A DNA stretch of 64,000 nt, from positions 12,646,587 through 12,710,586 of the forward strand of contig NC_071333.1 in NCBI RefSeq assembly GCF_010183535.1. The letters are read 5' to 3'. The notes beneath the pieces were generated by a model. The model was given only the letters and a program-made list of their open reading frames with translations. It was not told where the DNA came from and searched no databases. Made by a program: the position numbers and the translations under genes. The stretch comes from Caenorhabditis remanei. Lineage: Eukaryota > Nematoda > Chromadorea > Rhabditida > Rhabditidae. This document shows positions 49,209 to 62,197 of this stretch, piece by piece. Position 1 is the first letter of the stretch. Each line of letters starts with the position of its first letter.

Positions 49209-52200
49209 TAAAGCGATGTCACCTGAAATTAAGTTGGAATGTGATATTTATTGTGAGACAATAAAGAAAAAGAAACGAAAGTAAGAAGATAACAATAACA
49301 AAGGAAAGTTTGAAACGAAAGGTGAAAAATGAGGGAAGTCGCAGACTTTTGACGGGGGAAGCCGGAGAAAAGATAGCAAGATGAGCGGTAACCGAATGAA
49401 TGCTAAAGCGTCGATCAGTGTACAGCATTTCGGAAAAAGTTGGGCTCAGCCTGCCTTTTCTCCGGCGTCCCATCAGAAGTCGAATGATTAAATAAGAAGA
49501 AAAGAGTAGGAAGAGAATGAAATTAAGAAAAATTGGGAAAGAGAGAAGTAATATTCAATTTGAAACTTTCGGTAGATGCAGAAGACAGGAATCGGGTAAA
49601 TTGAATCAAAATTTGAAACAAGTTCGGGACAAATGGTCGAAAAGTAAATATGATGATTGATGGGAGTGATTATCAGAATGAAACACTGCGCAGCAAGAAA
49701 CGAAAACTACTGTTTCATCAATTGTCTGGCGCAAGGACCGGAAATAAAATATAGACACCGCATTTATCAATTTAACAAGGAAAACCCCTCAATGACAAAC
49801 GGTCAACGGTCGAATGTTCTTGTGTCAATTTTTTCCATGTATCGTTTATTTTCAAGTGGAATTGAAATTGATCTCACCAGCCCGAAGAAATTCTAGACAA
49901 CGTTTATCCTTACTGATATAATTAGCTTTTTGAAAAACATTTTAAATTTCACCCCTGAAAACTTTGACAGGTGAAAGTAATACTTTGAAAAACGAGTTAA
50001 ATAACTAGTTTTTCTGTATTGGTTACTACACCTCTGCACGGTAAATTTGCACGATTATAAACTAAACGTTCAAAAATCGATATCACAAATGACCTATCAA
50101 TGCAATCAGCGGGGGCCTTAATGTTATCACTAAATTACAACGCCGTTTCCCTCGGAGATGGAGTTGCTCCGCATCTTTTCTCTTCACACAATAGCAAATG
50201 ACGTAAAATGAAATAGTGAACACAGAAGTGAACATAATATTTTCATATCCTTTTCTTGATTCTTGGTAGTCAAGCATTCATCTTCACACGTTCCAGATTT
50301 CATTAATCCTCCCTTGATAATCTGTCTGCTCTCTGCTAGTAGAGTATAAACTTTTGAGCAAATGCTTAACTAAAGTTACTTGAAAAGTTACAATTTTTGC
50401 AAGTATGACGTGGAAATGTAACAAAAAACCGAGAAAACAAGCAAAACTATAAGAAATAGGAGCCAATGAATCATGGACAGAAAGCGTAAGGAGCGAGGAA
50501 GGGACAACGACAGAAACGACGACGATGGCCGGGGAAATTGTTTTTTCTTCTTCTCTGCGGAGCGCCCACCCTTTTTTTCTTGGTCTCAGGAGAACCACTG
50601 ACTGCGACAAATAAGAAGAAGAAAAAAAGAAGATGGATGTTTGAATTAGGTAGTTTTATAGGGATGGCCCCTTCTAACCGCGTACGCATACATAAATTTG
50701 CCGTCCCATCTCATTTTGAAAAATCGAATAGCTTCTCAGGATTTCGGTTTCCATTCACGAGCTGTATTATACTAGAATTCTTCTCAGCAGTAAATCTTAG
50801 GAAAATACAATGAGAAGCGGAAAATAAAAGAGGCTTAAGGAGGATTGTACTTCCGTTAACTCAATTCCCGGCGTTTTTTCAATGCACAAATTGATGAAAA
50901 GACTGAGAAAATTGGCTCTGACGTAGCGAACCATTGAGATGTTTGATTCATCTATCTGGCTGGTTTGATATATAGATATTGCTACAATTCGGATTTCAAA
51001 TCTTTTTGAAAAACAAATAAATGTAGTCTCCGCGACTTTTTGTAATGGTTTTCAGAGAAAAACGTGATTATAAGCAGAAAAACAAAGCCAAACTGCATTA
51101 GTGGTGAAATCTTGTGCCGGTTTGTGCCTGTTACGTCGTGAGAGTGAAAGCACAAATTATCTAGAATTTGAAGTTTTTCTATGGGAAAAATAAATAATTA
51201 GGGGTTACTTGGCATATTCAAGATTTCTGAAATGTTTTCCAACGAGAGAGTTTTTAAATGTTAGTCTAACTTAGTTTTTGCAGCTGGCTAACTCAATTTG
51301 ATCTATTTAGCAGCAAGGGTATACGGTAGGTATATAAATCTTTGAAGACACATTGATTCAAATATCAAAAGGGTTTTTGCTATATCTACATCGAATTAAA
51401 ATAAATTTGTATACCGTGCCACAAGCCAACTGTTACTCTTGCACACGTACTGTACGAAAAGTGAGATATAAAGTGACAATAGTAAAAAACTTCCCTCTCT
51501 CGACTATACAACTTCTGATTTTTTGATTCACGGGCCACTAAACATCCAACATTGATCACATCATCAAGACTGAACAAAAAACAACAAAAAACGGAAATCA
51601 ATGTCAATTCAGCGCCAGACTTTGCGACAGATTTTTTTCTGGGCTGTGTCTCGAAATGCTCGTCCTCTATTTTTCTCTCCTAGTTTTTGCGTTGCCTACT
51701 TTCCGTGCTGCCTAAACTTTTGCATATTTTATAAACTACCGCCTGCTTACATACAACTTCACCTGCCAGCACGAAATGAGAGAACTACGTCGAAACGCTG
51801 TCAAACTATATTTTGTTTATACTAGTATGTTATTGGAAAGATTGGAAAACTCGGAAGAGAATAAGGAAGTGGAAAATATCAACACTTGAGGGTTTTCGCT
51901 TCTCACGATAGACGTATTGCTACGTGTCCATGTTCCAATACATAAAAATGTTGAAAAGTTTTGAAAAAAGAAGACACAAACAGAACACACATCCCACCCA
52001 GACACTATTGTATAACCCAACTGAACACGGAAAACCAACCGATGCTTCTCACCTTTTGACGAGTACAAAGTACGTAACTGAACAAATAGATAAGAGGGAT
52101 ATGACCGAGTAAAAAGTCGAAGTGATAAGAAAATAGAGGACTATCCGTGTCGGCTGCCTACCAGTGACTAGAAAAGGCGAGTGAGTGAAACGAAAAATGG

Positions 52201-55200
52201 AGGATAGGAGTCTGAAAAAGAATAAATTGCTGCCATTTATACGCCCACAATTCTATGGGAAAAGAAGAAAATGGAGCCTGTCAAACGTTATTGCTCCTAG
52301 TTAGTGAAATATTGGCAACGATTTTCTATAGAAAGAAGGCTGTTGATTTATGCTACTTAAAGATGATACGCCATAAACAACATGATGAAATGGATATGAA
52401 GTGTAGTCTTTTTGGCTAAAAGGTCTTCTCTCTTTGAACACAGCTCAAGGAAATGTATCTCATAAATTGTCCGAGGAGAATGACCATTTTTTGTGGTGAT
52501 AAGGTAGATAGGGGATGAAGATCAGGTTTGGAAATTAAATTGCAAAACCATTAAAACCGCTCGTCTCCATTCTTTTTTATGATTATGTGGTCGCTGGGAA
52601 AGAAGAATTAGACCAGATGACCCGTCGACGCCTAAACTTTATTGAGAAGAAAGGTAATTGGTGGATTTGCTAATACGATATGACCACATCATCTGGTGAA
52701 TGATTGTTTGACGGTCGCAAAAAATCACTCGACATACAACACACCGACAAATCGAAGGAATGGCAAAGAAGAAGAAGACGACGAGCAGAAAAAAAGTAGC
52801 TGACTAGTAACAACTCGTAACAACTAGCTCATCGTTTAGGGAGCACCGCCAACTAGTTTTTGGGCTGGAATAGAAAAACGAGAGTGAAGCTCTCAGTTGG
52901 GCAGTTTTCTCCATCTCCTACTTCTTCTTCTTCTTCATCTTCTTCTTTTTTCTTCTTCTTCTTTTTTCCTACTTCTTCTTCTCCTTCTTCTGCTTCGCCT
53001 ATTTTGCTCCTCGTTTTCTCACGCATTTTGCATGATGTAAGCAAATCGAAAGCGTGTGTATGTGCTGGCCAACAGCTTCAATACTACTTCATGTCCGTCA
53101 AAGACACTCATTTCATTCACTTCAAGGAAAGATTAAGGAATTCTCCACTTCACACAAAAAGACGAAACGACGGAGGAAAATGGTGCACCAATTTAGTGAA
53201 ATGAGATTCGCGGGTTTGGTATGATCCCAGTATGTACATCACAGTAGTTGTGAAGACAAGGAAAACAGATTAGTCGACGAAATCAGAAATCTGACAATTA
53301 AACAAATCACGAAAATAATCCATCTAATCCTCGAATAGATACAACTGATCGGATGAACTCTATATACAAATTTTAGTTCCAAAAATTGAAAAGTAGTCAC
53401 TAGAAAACTATAGTTTCAAAAATTTCACTCAAAAACAGTTAATGTTACAGGAATTCTCCCTGTGAATTTTTAAAGGTGCAAGGATTGTACTTCACTCGCA
53501 ATAAATGAAGATAGGTAAAAAAAATTATACGTATTATGGACGGATCCAGTGACACTTGTTCACAAAATTCAACTGTGATTTCTGGCAAAAACAAAGTCGA
53601 ACTAACTGAAAAAAGCTCACTTCAACTCGTCAGTCGTTTTTTTCAAGGGTCCTTTGTCCAACTGCTGCGTCGAGAGTTGACAACTCTAGAAGAAAATATA
53701 ACAAGTGACGTTTTCCTCCTCAGTCTCTCTTTCCAACCCATAAAAAGGGAAAGAAATATGATTTTCCTTTTTTCTTCAAAAAAAGAAAACGAAGAAGCAA
53801 GAAAGAAAGTTGTGTTGGTAAAAGTGACGTGAGTTTGAAAACTTTTGGATTGGAAGTCTGTGAGGATTTTCCGAAGAAAAAGGGAAAACGACGGAACAAC
53901 CAAACAGCAAAAGAAAAATGAACGGGTTTGTGGCTCAGCTGCTGGTCGGACCCATGTGACTGTGCTTTTTGCTCGGAGAGAGTTATTCTATAGAGTTACG
54001 GAGAGAAGTACGTCAGGGACTCACTTGAAGAGCACATTGATTGCTTACGTAGTTGAATTTTGTTCGGAATTGAGAAGAAATCGAAGAAAAAGATCATACT
54101 TCCAGGAGCCAATCAACCAAACGAATCGAGAACTAAGAGGCAATTGTTGGGGATTAATGATACATCCAACTGGAGAAGTGAACATATATGATTTCCAATC
54201 ACTAATGAATTCTTTATGAATAATTCATAAAAAGACAACGAACACTCTTCTGGAACAACACTATTTCAGTGTTCTCTACCATTGTTGCGAAAGCCAACAC
54301 ATTAGATATTCCATATTCAAATTTGTTTATTTTTCTGGAGAGCGGACCAAACATTCAACCGCTAGCAAACTAAAGATCTACAGAGATTCCAAAAAGCAGG
54401 AGACAGTGAAACGATGTTTGTCTCTTCTTCGTTTTTCTCTTCCGTTTTTTTTCCTTTTCAAAAGCAGATTTTATAACACAAAATGTGCCAACTAAACCAG
54501 ATTACCGAACACGCCATTTGGGACACCGAACGTCAAATTCAATTATTTAGGCGAGCAAAAAGGCCGACCAACAAAATGAAAAGATGGGGCCCTCGAGAGC
54601 CACAGAAGGGGACGACGAAAAACGCATTTCTTTTCAATAAATTGGATCCGACTTGCAGTGTCTTGAGACAATTGGTTGGTTTTGAGCAGTGGTAATGGGG
54701 GAGGTTCGGGATTCTGTGTGGAGCTGGAGTATTATTACAAAAAGATTCAGACGGCTGCTTTTTGACTTTCTTCAAGAGAGAAAAACGCGAAAACACGCGA
54801 TCTGATGACTATAAATGTTATCTCTGAAAAACTCAAAAAATTCTCCAGAAATAGGATTAAAACTTTTTGCGATCTAGGTTTTATAAGACGTTTTAAATAA
54901 ATGAAACATTGTGTAGACTCCAGAAAACTAGAATGAAAGGCTAAATCTGAGCAGAAATGTTTTTCAGAGCATGTTGTTTTGGGTATCTACCACTTCCGAC
55001 ATTGAAAATCTCAAGAAATAGAAAACGGAGATTATTCCTTTGTGTGGTTTCTTTTCTTCTTTTTTTTTCATAAAATATGAAGTCTCAATACAAAGGTCGG
55101 ACGTGTTTTTTGTTTTGTCTCATTATAATCAAAAACTTTTATGAAGTCATCAACTTTTTGTCTCCTCTGATCCCTCTTATCATCACTTTTAATCCGTCTC

Positions 55201-56148
55201 CCCCTGGGGTTATCCAAAAAAGTAGCGTCGCTAATCCTTCATACTCAGGCATATGATGAGTTGCGAGAGAGTGTGCTTTTTTCACTCTCTGATTTTTTTC
55301 ATTTAATGTTTTTGCTCTCCATAGTTACACATTTCATCTCGTTTTTCATCGAACGTCTTTGATTCTGAAAGAAAACGAAACAAAAAACGACACGTACCGC
55401 AGGCGCTGCCGCCGCCTCGCTGTTGTTTTGCCGAAAGATGAATATCGTAGATAAGGGGGAATGCTGCTATTGTACTTTTATTTTTCACAATATAACTATT
55501 GTAGGGTTGTAAAGGTAAAAGAGCCAAACCTTCATTGAGTATTCTAATATTGCCCGTGAGAGACTATACAAAATTGAGAGAGTCCGAAAGTTCCCTCGCC
55601 CGCGTGTCTGTTTACTCTTCGTTTGCACAATCTATCTTGTTTGTCTCTTTTTCTTTTCGTCAACCCTTATATTCCCGTCGACTACGGAACAGGCGGTGCG
55701 GTCTTGCAATGCCTGTTTGCCTGCGAATCAAACGGCACAACCCGCGAATTCGAATACGACGAGGCCGAACAGAAATACGGACACCCGAACAAACCATAGG
55801 AAGGCAGTGGGCGGGGGAGAAGCCTTCGGAAGGAGAGACAGCGTAAAAGTTTTGTCCGTTGCCAGGTGACCGGGCTGAGTTATTAAAGGAGCGCGAGACT
55901 AGACGAATTTATATGGAGAGTAGATATAGAAAAAGAATGAAAAGCTGAGAGTGTAGCGATTTTGGAGAGGCCGTCAAGAGCACGTTTTGGTTTTTCCAAA
56001 AAGAAAGTGCGATAGAAGGTTTCGCCTTTTTAGTGCTACCTGGCCAAATTGCAGTCAAATTGTCGGAGCAGTAGCCATATTTTTTGGCGTCGTCCGAGAC
56101 ATGTACAACTGCTCAATATTACTGTACTTTTGTTGATATTTATCCATT
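49209..56148. other. Gene-free interval between divergent kin-2 and klp-13
   Basis: About 6.9 kb. It holds the kin-2 5' promoter near 49209-50000 and the klp-13 upstream region, which includes a GC-richer zone at about 55390-55870. A TTC/CTT-rich simple tract lies at 52919-52996. Open frames (for example 53536-53832 and 53845-54219) are short, composition-biased and without splice or motif support. No RNA gene was recognised. Confidence 0.45.
52919..52996. repeat. TTC-rich simple repeat
   Basis: An imperfect run of CTT/TTC units, about 78 nt, with interruptions, pyrimidine-only on the plus strand and GAA on the other. It is intergenic and of no evident function. Confidence 0.85.
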
Positions 56149-59100
56149 ATGGCAATGCAAAAACAGCAGCTGACGGTACGTATCACTATTGTTTTTGTTT
56201 TTTTCAGAGAGGGAGAAATTCTCAAAAACGTATTGCAAGAAGGGGACCTACAAAAATGTTAGTGTTCTCAAAGTGGCTTATTTTAGTCAGAATAATAGAA
56301 ATTATGAGTCTACATTATAGCAATGCTTCTTTTCCGATTCTAAAGATCAAGATGACACAGTCACCGATGATTTTTGCAATCATTTTGTCGCTTATCAGCT
56401 AGTATTTGCGCGTATGTATAACGATTAACATCCGGCTTGAATGAATTTGCAGTCAACTTTCCTGTTTCCTGAATCAGTCGATCACAAACTCTTGTTGCTC
56501 CTGTCTTTCTCGAAAATTCAGGGAATGTGTTTGCATGTCGGGTTGTCATTAGCAATGTGACATATGACTATAACATCTGAAATATGAAAATACAAATCAC
56601 AGAAGTGTGTGACAAGAGAGATCACGATGTGTTTCGCAATTTTTGAAGGTAGCAGTGAGAAGAGAAAACGTCATCAGAATAACAAAAACAGAAATTCATA
56701 TAGAAACCTATGTGGTTCAAAAGATCAAATCACAGATTTCCAAGCCGAATAATAGAAATTGTGAAGACAATTAGACTAAGAAAAGATCTTATAGGAATCG
56801 GATTCCAATGAAAACGTAATGTAATTTGAAACTTTCCAGCATGTTTACTTTCCTACGCAAAAGTGAGAATCCATGTTAGTGACTCACTGTGTTTTGCTTT
56901 CTTCCCTTTGTTTTTTGATCAGTTGCATGGCTTTATCACTATATCACTTTACTTTTTCACATGGTCAAATCGAAAACACAACCTGAGACTTATCCAATCC
57001 CAGTCAAATTACTGGTTTCAGTTTCTTGAAAATTGGTAGTTATCCAATCGCCATTTTCCGTCTGCCTTCACACTTTTCATCCAACTTCCTTTTTATAACT
57101 ATGTGTACACATTTCCATTATGCTGTACAGCTATGAAAAGGAAAAGCAATTTGTGGTCATCTATTGAGAAAAAAAGAGAAGAAAAAGCGTCTTCGGCAAG
57201 GCTTTTTTCATATGTTCGTAGACATAAGCACATATACGAAAAAGGTCAAAATAGTGCTAGAAGAGGGCACGAAGTTTTACAAAAAGAAACTAAAGAAATT
57301 ACCTGCTCACAATAGAAGGTCTATTGTAAAAAAAACGTACAATAGCTATTGAGAAAAGATTCAAAAAGAGAAATAAATAGAAATGGTTGTTGAGATCTAC
57401 GCGATTTCTCTCTGGGGAAGTACTAATGAGCAGCTGGAGACAAATTCTTCAAAATAACAACTTTACTAGTGAGAGATCGGTTTTTTTTCTTGAATTGAAT
57501 AATTATTCTGTAACAAACGACGTCATTGTCATTATGAAAGAAGGATAATGTTTTCAGGTTGTGGTGAGAGTTCGACCTTTGAATACAGCGGAAAAAGCGA
57601 GAAAGGCATTTCAATGCGTCTTTCCATTAGACAAAAGGGTAATTGAAGATATAATGACAGATATGAATTATAAAAATGATCTTATTCAGAGAGTACTACT
57701 CGTGGATCCGGAAAAATTTGAGAATAATATCCTCAGGCAAAACCGACAGCATGAAAGGAAATTTGAGTTTGATGCAACATTTGGAGCTGTTTCAAATCAG
57801 GTAGATCAATGCTTATTGAGATTTGCAAAAACATGAAGAATTGTTAAGGAGGACGTTCATGAAACCACAACTGGTCCCATAATCGAATCAGTTGTTCAAG
57901 GATACAATGCAACTGTTTTTGCTTATGGAGCAACTGGTTCTGGGAAAACGTTTACTATGATAGGTACAAAAGAGAGACCCGGATTGATGACACTAATGAC
58001 AAAAACATTGTATGAAAAGCTGGATAATCAATATCAAGTTTTACTCTCGTACATGGTAAGAGTCTATACTTGAATTAATGTCAGAAATCGAAAAACTCAC
58101 AGGAAATCTACAATGAAATAATACGAGATTTGCTCAATCCTAGTGGTGGCGACTTGGAACTATTGGAAGATGAACGAGGAAATATCAGAGTACCTGGCTT
58201 GTCATCTGTGAAAGCTCCGAATCTCTCACGAGTAGGTTTTATTCTTCCGTTTTTCAAAAACACAGTCGCATTTTTGAAGAAGCAATCTGTCACTTTTATC
58301 CACTGCTAATAATCCTCTTACTATTTCTTTGTAGATCATGCAAATATTGCAAGAAGGCAATCTACGACGCACTCAGGAAGCGACGATGGCGAATAAGACA
58401 AGCTCAAGAAGTCACGCGTTGCTCCAGGCAAGATTCAATCTGTGTGATTCACCCTCTCCGACCACGCACTTGATTTTTGTGTTTAATTTTTTGAGTTTTC
58501 TCCGAGTTTTCCATAGTTGAGGGACAAAAAACAGACGGAGACAGAAGCTAAAAACACAAAGCTTGGGAAGAAAACGGAAGGGGTTGGAGTTCATTGAATC
58601 AGTTTCGAGAAAAATTCGAGACAGTGTCATATTTCAATCTGGGGAAATTGTAAACTGATACACTCTCCCTTCTCCATAAAATTCCGAAAAATATAAACTT
58701 GAACTGAAAAACAATGGAGGGATTTTCAGGTGATGATAGTCAAGAATCAAGCACTTCACAGCAAACTTTTCATGATAGACTTGGCGGGATCGGAACGTGC
58801 TTCAAACACTCAAGTGGGTTCCTTCTTCTGTTTTTTTTTTCAATTTCAATTCTGTCGGATTGAACTCACCCATTGTAAGTATGCATTTCCTCATTGTCAC
58901 TTCAGAATCGAGGAATACGTCTGAAGGAAGGAGCCGCCATAAATCGTTCTTTGCTGGCACTTGGGAATGTCATTAACTCTTTGGCTTCAAGTGAGTTGAG
59001 AGCCTTTTCCGGATTGGAAAACGATTTGAGTTGAACCCCGAAATTACGATTTGAAAAGGAAATTGAGGGGGGCTTTTTTCTTTTTTATTCCATGTGACGT

Positions 59101-61293
59101 TTTTGTTCAGAGACTACGAAATATGTCAACTATCGAGATAGCAAACTAACAAGACTCCTGAAAGATTCGCTTGGTAAACTTTGTGATTAATTGAGTGACA
59201 TGAGAACTTTTATCTATTCCAGGCGGAACTGCAAGGACATGTATGATTGCACACGTGACGCCATCAAGTTCTAATTTTGAAGAGACATATAACACGCTGA
59301 TGTATGCATCAAGAGCAATGAATATCACAAATAAAGTGCCGGAAATACACCTTGATTCCAATCGGAACATAATTTCTCTTTTCAGCCCGTTCGTAATCGA
59401 CCTGCCTCTGCGGATCAAGTTTATGCGGAAGCGATGAATGCGATCAGGAAGGAAATGGGATCCCAGATTAAGAATTCGTCATCAATAACTGGAAGTAAGA
59501 AAACAGAAGAATGAAGGAAAAGTATATGAAATAAAAGAAAAAATAGTACAAAACCAAGTAAACTTTGCGCGTTGTAGAGAATATTACTAAAATTTCATTT
59601 TTTCTTGTTACAATACCATCGTTCGGCTCGGAACTGAATATTTCTGTTTCCTATGGCAAAAAAAACCTTTTCGCCGAGAAACTAACTTTAAAATGTATGC
59701 TAAAAATGAATTTATCAATTACAGTAGCTGCAAGGAATGGCTTACCTGAAAGAAGCAGCAGTCGATCTCGTCCAAAGTCCATCTCACGAAATAGCAGTCT
59801 GACAAGAGCTCCTGCTCCGGTGCCTGTGAGTGGACAAAAAAAAAGACGTCGTCATAAATTGGTTTCATTTTCAGATAGAACGTGGGCGAGGAGGCTCACT
59901 TTTCACACAGCTCAAGGAGCAATATATGACACTGTCGGATAAACAGAAAAGATTGAGGTAATTTGAGCGTCATTTTGTCACATGAAAACATGAAAATTGA
60001 TACTAATAAGTTGTGTGGATTCAGAGAAAAATTGATGGCAATTAATCAAGAAGCCTACGCTCTGGAAATGTCACTCATCTCAAAGAATGCAATCATCAAT
60101 GCGTGGGAGAAACATCATCAAGACAAGACGACTGAAAGTATAGAACGATTGAAACAGGATGGTGAAATACAAGTTAGTGATTTCTTGCACTATAGGTACT
60201 CATCAAAAGATGTGTTGATAGGAATGCGATTCAACTTCCTATTGAATTTGAGTACATCAAAAACACGATGTGAACTGATTCAGTAGTCAGCAATTCATAC
60301 TTTTTTTGACAATTGCAAATAATGACCTAACATATTTGAGAAGAAAAAAAAACTTGTTTTCAGCGAGTCCGTCTTGTGGAGCTTTCCGATCAACGAACTA
60401 AAGTGGAGAAGGCTTTGAGAAAAGGAGAGGAAAATGCGAGTGGGCTGGAATCCCGGATGCGAAGCCTGGCATCCACTAATGAGCAGCGAGAAGTTGTTAA
60501 ATTAATGGTGAAGATGGCGGAGATAGAAGCACAGAGTAGGCGTTTCTAACTATTTTTAGTATTCTGGGAAGAGAGTATTTGCAGAAATTTCCGCGTTGTC
60601 AGATCTAGCTATCAAGGGACTCATTATGGATAGAACCGACACGTCGATTGCCAAACTTCAAAAGTATGAAATGGTCGCTGATAAACTGATTGACGGAAAA
60701 TTAGATGGTAGGAGTCGAGATACTTTTATCAATATATAATTTCACTCATCAAAACTCAAATTCAGATCCCGACCGTAAGAAACTGGAAGAAGAATATCGA
60801 GTGATTAAAAACCAATTCCACTATCACCTGCTTCCACTGAAAAACATTCAAACAACGGTCTCGTGGAATTCAATGTTACTTCCAAAAATTAATAACAATA
60901 ACAATACGATCATGATAGAAGAAAGGTATGATTGAGGGTTTCCGGTTATTGTTTATCAAGATATCAGGTGCATCTGTAATTGTTTATGATACGGGTTGAC
61001 TAGTTATTTGATACTGTCTGAATTGTTTTGTTCCGGTTCTTTTAGACGGGATCATTGTTCGGTTTGGAAAAATTCAACAGAACATTCCAACGTTTTCAGA
61101 TTGATGACAGCCACGAAAAAGAAATCCGAAAGCTCATTACCACTTATTGCCAATGGAAGAGAAAAATATCCTTCCTCTTCTGCAGATTCTACAACTGATG
61201 GTAACTAATTCCTTATTAACATAACAGAAGAACACAATTACTTCAGATGATCGACTCAACTCTCCGGTTACTGAACGTTTGCCAAACATTTGA
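56149..61293 (+). CDS. klp-13: Kinesin-8 family motor (KLP-13)
   Basis: A plus-end-directed microtubule motor of the KIF18/19 type. Exons: 56149-56175, 57558-57800, 57849-58055, 58103-58231, 58335-58427, 58730-58813, 58906-58990, 59111-59173, 59223-59335, 59386-59494, 59725-59825, 59875-59957, 60025-60172, 60364-60535, 60585-60707, 60766-60925, 61046-61200 and 61247-61293. All phases close, giving about 713 residues. The first exon encodes MAMQKQQLT and has a strong donor (GTACGT). It joins [16 protein letters not shown] at the start of the motor domain. The P-loop GATGSGKT is near residue 118, [12 protein letters not shown] is switch I, and DLAGSERAS is switch [18 protein letters not shown] and the neck follow. 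A long loop 2 is typical of kinesin-8. The tail is partly coiled coil. The intron after 58427 starts GC instead of GT. An alternative start at 57426 is possible. Confidence 0.88.
58428..58729 (+). other. klp-13: GC-AG intron in klp-13
   Basis: The exon ends ...CTCCAG and the intron begins GCAAGA, with a normal GATTTTCAG acceptor at 58721-58729. Splicing here joins SHALLQ to VMIVKNQAL and leads to DLAGSERAS, as expected in kinesins. No GT donor near the junction would keep the reading frame and this protein sequence. GC donors with a strong CAG|GCAAG context are a known minor class. Confidence 0.85.
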
Positions 61294-61506
61294 AAATCTC
61301 ACTTTGATTTATTACTTTTTTATTGTATCTCATCACATTTGCCCATTTCTTTCATACTTTTTACTAGTTTCTTTCTTTTGCAGTTTCGAGTATTTCAACG
61401 ATTTGTGATTCTCTTTTTTCTAACTTTTCGAACAAAAAACTGAACAAAATGACTTTCTTTTCATGAAAAATTACAAAATGCAATAAAATAGTTTTCTCGA
61501 CTTTTC

Positions 61507-62197
61507 TCAAACGACAATCTCTCTCCAGACGAATCCGTTCACAAATCCAACTTGAGTCATGTTCTCGTCGAAGAGCTCCAATGTACGTTTTCCGTTTTCC
61601 TCACATTTCACCATCAGCATAAAACTACCGGCAAGCTCAATCGGGAGACGAAGTTGCTCGATTTCTCTTAGCTCACGCAACTTGATGTTAGTAGTCAGTT
61701 GGATCATTGAAGCCATGACCTTGGTGATCTCGGGTACGTGAGAGACCTGTAAAATTATTTGTGTGTGAAATCAAGATAGATAAATCTCTCACTTTCTCTG
61801 GATTACGATCAACAAGTAGAAAGAAGACTGTTCCTTCCTTATTTTTTCCGAGTGTCATCACCGTATCCTCTCCTAGAATTCCAGCCAAATGAGTTGAATC
61901 GAGGGAGACCTTCTCGCAATCATGAAGCAACAAATCACACTTCTTTTGTGTCGCAACCGGCACCTGAAAAGAAGCAGATAATGAGGATGTAATGCATCAA
62001 TAGCTAATCGGTGGTACCTGAATAGCCGTTGCACAGTAGTCAATGCCATCGACCATTGTTCGGATAGGATGAAGACCGACGGCTGCTGGCAATGTACCCT
62101 TTCGAACATGCTCGATTTGTTGGAACAAAGAGTTCTCCATAAAATAATCCTTTGAGTATCGGATGAGGTCCGGAACAACCACAGTAAGAATTTCCAT
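61507..62197 (-). CDS. Unrecognised 196-residue protein
   Basis: Three exons: 62018-62197, 61793-61963 and 61507-61746. All are multiples of three with good donors and acceptors (GTACCAC, CTTTTCAG, TTTTACAG), giving 196 residues. It starts MEILTVVVPDLIRYSKDYF and ends FVNGFVWREIVV. There is no signal peptide, membrane segment or low complexity. Alternating hydrophobic strands (TVFFLLVDRNPEK, GSFMLMVKCEENGKRTLELF) suggest a compact alpha/beta fold with a longin- or roadblock-like feel, but I cannot assign a family. The start is preceded by an acceptor (CACTGCCCAG), which fits trans-splicing. It is tail-to-tail with klp-13, only 213 bp from its stop codon. Confidence 0.7.

Noticed and set aside
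57426..57479. Alternative klp-13 first exon beginning MSSWRQILQ
   Set aside because: The phase fits, but the donor is a poor GTTTTT. The exon at 56149-56175 has a strong GTACGT donor and gives a more kinesin-like N-terminus. It is kept only as an alternative.
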